Source: Chitinophagales bacterium
GTDB taxonomy: Bacteria > Bacteroidota > Bacteroidia > Chitinophagales > JADJOU01
DNA: 64,000 nucleotides
NCBI GenBank assembly: GCA_030832185.1
Contig: JAURJQ010000022.1
Coordinates: 1-64,000, forward strand
Reading direction: 5' to 3'
Below the pieces are notes generated by a model, which worked only from the letters and a program-made list of their open reading frames with translations, had not been told where the DNA came from and made no database searches. The translations under genes were made by a program, and so were the position numbers. Each line of letters starts with the position of its first letter. The first letter of the stretch is position 1. Below, one piece after another: positions 62,634 to 64,000 of the stretch.

Positions 62634-63485
62634 TTACTTATTATACTTAAATCTATTATGCGATAAGAGCCATAGACTTGGATCTTCAAGGATATTATTC
62701 TCTAGGAGTTCGAATTGCTTCATTGTAAGGTCATAAGGTTTATCTGTGACGTACTTTACCTCTATGAGTTCGAGCTCGTATGTATTGCTTTTTGTCACAC
62801 GCAGAAAATAGACTGCTTGTTTTTGAGATTTAGCAAATTTTTCTGCTCCAGATATAACTGGTACCGTCTGTCCGAAAAACTTTAACCAATGCTGATGGTA
62901 GGGATCGCCCGGATTCTGGTCTATAGCGAATAAATTGATACAAACCTTCTTGGTTTTCTGCACTCGAAATAAATCGAACGTAGATTTGGTAGAGACCAAT
63001 ATAGCTCCAAAACGCTGCCTTAGACGCATCATAAATTGATTGAGCGCACTATTCTTAATAGGCGTATAGAGTATGACTACATTCAATTTAGGGATAAAAA
63101 GTCCAGCCCATTGGCAGAACAACTCCCAGTTCCCAATATGCGATAAGAGTATCGTAGCATTTTCTCCGCTGGCAAAGATTTCCTCAAACACTTCAGGATT
63201 TTTAAATCGGACTTTAGGTTTCAGCTCTTCAGGACTGGCACGAAAACACCAGAGCGTTTCGACGATTAAATCAGCCATGTGATGATAATACCTAAATTTG
63301 TATGCCGATAACTCTAGTTTACTTGCGTGTGGCAGTAGAATGGTTAAATTAGCATCAACAACTTTTCTTCTATAGCGTACAATATGCGCCAAAACGAAAT
63401 AAATAAGCCTTCTTAAGCCTTTGCCAAATCGAAATGATTCGAGATAATATATTAAATGTATTAGTAATTTTAACAAAAATGACAT
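62634..63485 (-). CDS. LpxL/HtrB-like lysophospholipid acyltransferase
   Basis: A 283-residue membrane-associated acyltransferase. The catalytic HX4E motif is HIGNWE near residue 115, and the second conserved region DQNPGDPYHQHWLKFFGQTVPVISGAEKFA near 187 carries the Arg/Lys-linked substrate site. It is the family adding secondary acyl chains to lipid A (lauroyl/palmitoleoyl transferases) or acylating lysophospholipids. Near the N-terminus it has one membrane segment. It is followed by small minus-strand genes upstream. Confidence 0.9.
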   Translation of the reverse strand: MSFLLKLLIHLIYYLESFRFGKGLRRLIYFVLAHIVRYRRKVVDANLTILLPHASKLELSAYKFRYYHHMADLIVETLWCFRASPEELKPKVRFKNPEVFEEIFASGENATILLSHIGNWELFCQWAGLFIPKLNVVILYTPIKNSALNQFMMRLRQRFGAILVSTKSTFDLFRVQKTKKVCINLFAIDQNPGDPYHQHWLKFFGQTVPVISGAEKFAKSQKQAVYFLRVTKSNTYELELIEVKYVTDKPYDLTMKQFELLENNILEDPSLWLLSHNRFKYNK

Positions 63486-63500
63486 GAAAGATTTTATAAA

Positions 63501-63791
63501 TTATTTTAAACCTATTTTAGCCAAAACACGATTAAATTCTGTTTTAGCGATAGTCCCTAGACATTCTCCTTTGAAAAATACTATAATATAATCTAATTCA
63601 GATCTAAGTTTTATTCTGCCTTGAAAAATACCAACATCGCTAGACCTTATGAAAGAATTAATAACTTTACTATCTTCCTTTCTGCAGGCTATCTCCTCTT
63701 CCTTGTAAAAAATTACAAATCTTAATCTTCCTTTATATTCTTCTATGCCAAAAGAATAGTCATTGGCCTTAGTTAAGGAAGTAAGAAGCAT
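63501..63791 (-). CDS. Hypothetical 96-residue protein
   Basis: A small soluble protein alternating short strands and charged turns (DYSFGIEEYKGRLRFVIFYKEEE, FQGRIKLRSELDYIIVFFKGE). No family is recognised. Its start abuts the stop of the C1B peptidase gene by one base, and its stop is 15 bp from the LpxL-like start, so all three may share a transcript. Confidence 0.6.
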   Translation of the reverse strand: MLLTSLTKANDYSFGIEEYKGRLRFVIFYKEEEIACRKEDSKVINSFIRSSDVGIFQGRIKLRSELDYIIVFFKGECLGTIAKTEFNRVLAKIGLK

Positions 63792-64000
63792 TTAGTTTTT
63801 AACTAATTTCGACTTAATAGTTGATGGAAGCCCATTTTTATTGACTAGAATAGCCGTTGTCTTATACATTAGATAAGCTTTGGTTACATAGATGTAGCCT
63901 TTGTGATCATTTTTCTCTCCCCATGAGTTTTTGACGATATAATATTCTCTTCCTGTCTGATCTTTGGCCAGGCCTGTAATATGCATTCCGTGATCATCCG
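63792..64000 (-). CDS. C1B peptidase (bleomycin hydrolase/aminopeptidase C type), 3' end only
   Basis: The minus-strand frame is open to the window edge, so only about 69 C-terminal residues are seen. DDHGMHITGLAKDQTGREYYIVKNSWG contains the catalytic His and, in VKNSWG, the catalytic Asn of papain-fold C1B peptidases, followed by GYIYVTKAYLMYKTTAILVNK as in the family. The catalytic Cys lies outside the window. A cytosolic aminopeptidase is likely. Confidence 0.85.
   Translation of the reverse strand, partial: DDHGMHITGLAKDQTGREYYIVKNSWGEKNDHKGYIYVTKAYLMYKTTAILVNKNGLPSTIKSKLVKN

Overview
The window is a chromosomal segment of an AT-rich Bacteroidota bacterium, probably free-living and aerobic. 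The assignment rests on several traits: type IX secretion (T9SS) components with CHU_C-type and Por-type C-terminal sorting domains; a PorP/SprF protein followed by a PorE-like OmpA protein; repeated TAnnTTTG -7 elements a few bases before start codons with little Shine-Dalgarno signal; a separate PurS subunit; BshB1 (bacillithiol); MenD (menaquinone); and the order parA-parB-DUF5683-dapB. No rRNA, tRNA, CRISPR array, prophage or insertion sequence was recognised.

Layout. 1-3.9 kb: 3' end of a T9SS-secreted adhesin, PorP/SprF and a PorE-like protein. 4.3-7.7 kb: DUF4254, a GT9 glycosyltransferase and menD. 7.7-10 kb, minus strand: a decayed yigZ, an SDR oxidoreductase, rsmI and purS. 10-16.5 kb: surE, a small membrane protein, DUF2797, priA, a DivIC/FtsB-like protein and an M32 carboxypeptidase. 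16.6-22 kb: a secreted VCBS-repeat protein, clpC and a small helical protein. 22-25 kb, minus strand: pssA, an SPFH protein and a 3-hydroxyacyl-CoA dehydrogenase. 25-27.6 kb: a TPR lipoprotein between two long intergenic stretches that look like decayed coding sequence. 27.6-32.3 kb: valS, a WYL protein and eno.

32.5-41.9 kb holds an inorganic-carbon set: SulP transporter plus beta-carbonic anhydrase on the plus strand and an SbtA-type bicarbonate permease on the minus strand. It is followed by DUF6671, a 57-residue membrane peptide, an NADP-type isocitrate dehydrogenase diverging from a LysR regulator, a short MscS channel and DUF2490. 42-47 kb: alkB preceded by a coupled 44-codon ORF, bshB1, a MerR regulator, ddl, a YiiX-like hydrolase and a LuxE-like acyl-protein synthetase. 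47-51.5 kb: a 1165-residue T9SS surface protein followed in frame by an orphan second sorting domain, then a YdcH (DUF465) gene with an internal stop downstream of a perfect CRP-type palindrome. 51.5-57.7 kb, minus strand: parA, parB, DUF5683, dapB, then two T9SS-secreted proteins (OB-fold-like, endonuclease I). 58-64 kb: a UGT-type glycosyltransferase, GNAT, EamA transporter, ribD, a LOG-family protein, an LpxL-like acyltransferase, a hypothetical gene and the end of a C1B peptidase.

No single new multi-gene defence or mobile system is evident. The most unusual signals are: (a) palindromic repeats carried in frame inside valS and the LuxE-like gene; (b) the sorting domain lying in frame after a UAG stop; (c) several fresh or advanced pseudogenes (yigZ, ydcH and two intergenic relics); (d) the alkB leader ORF; and (e) mRNA starts that appear leaderless.
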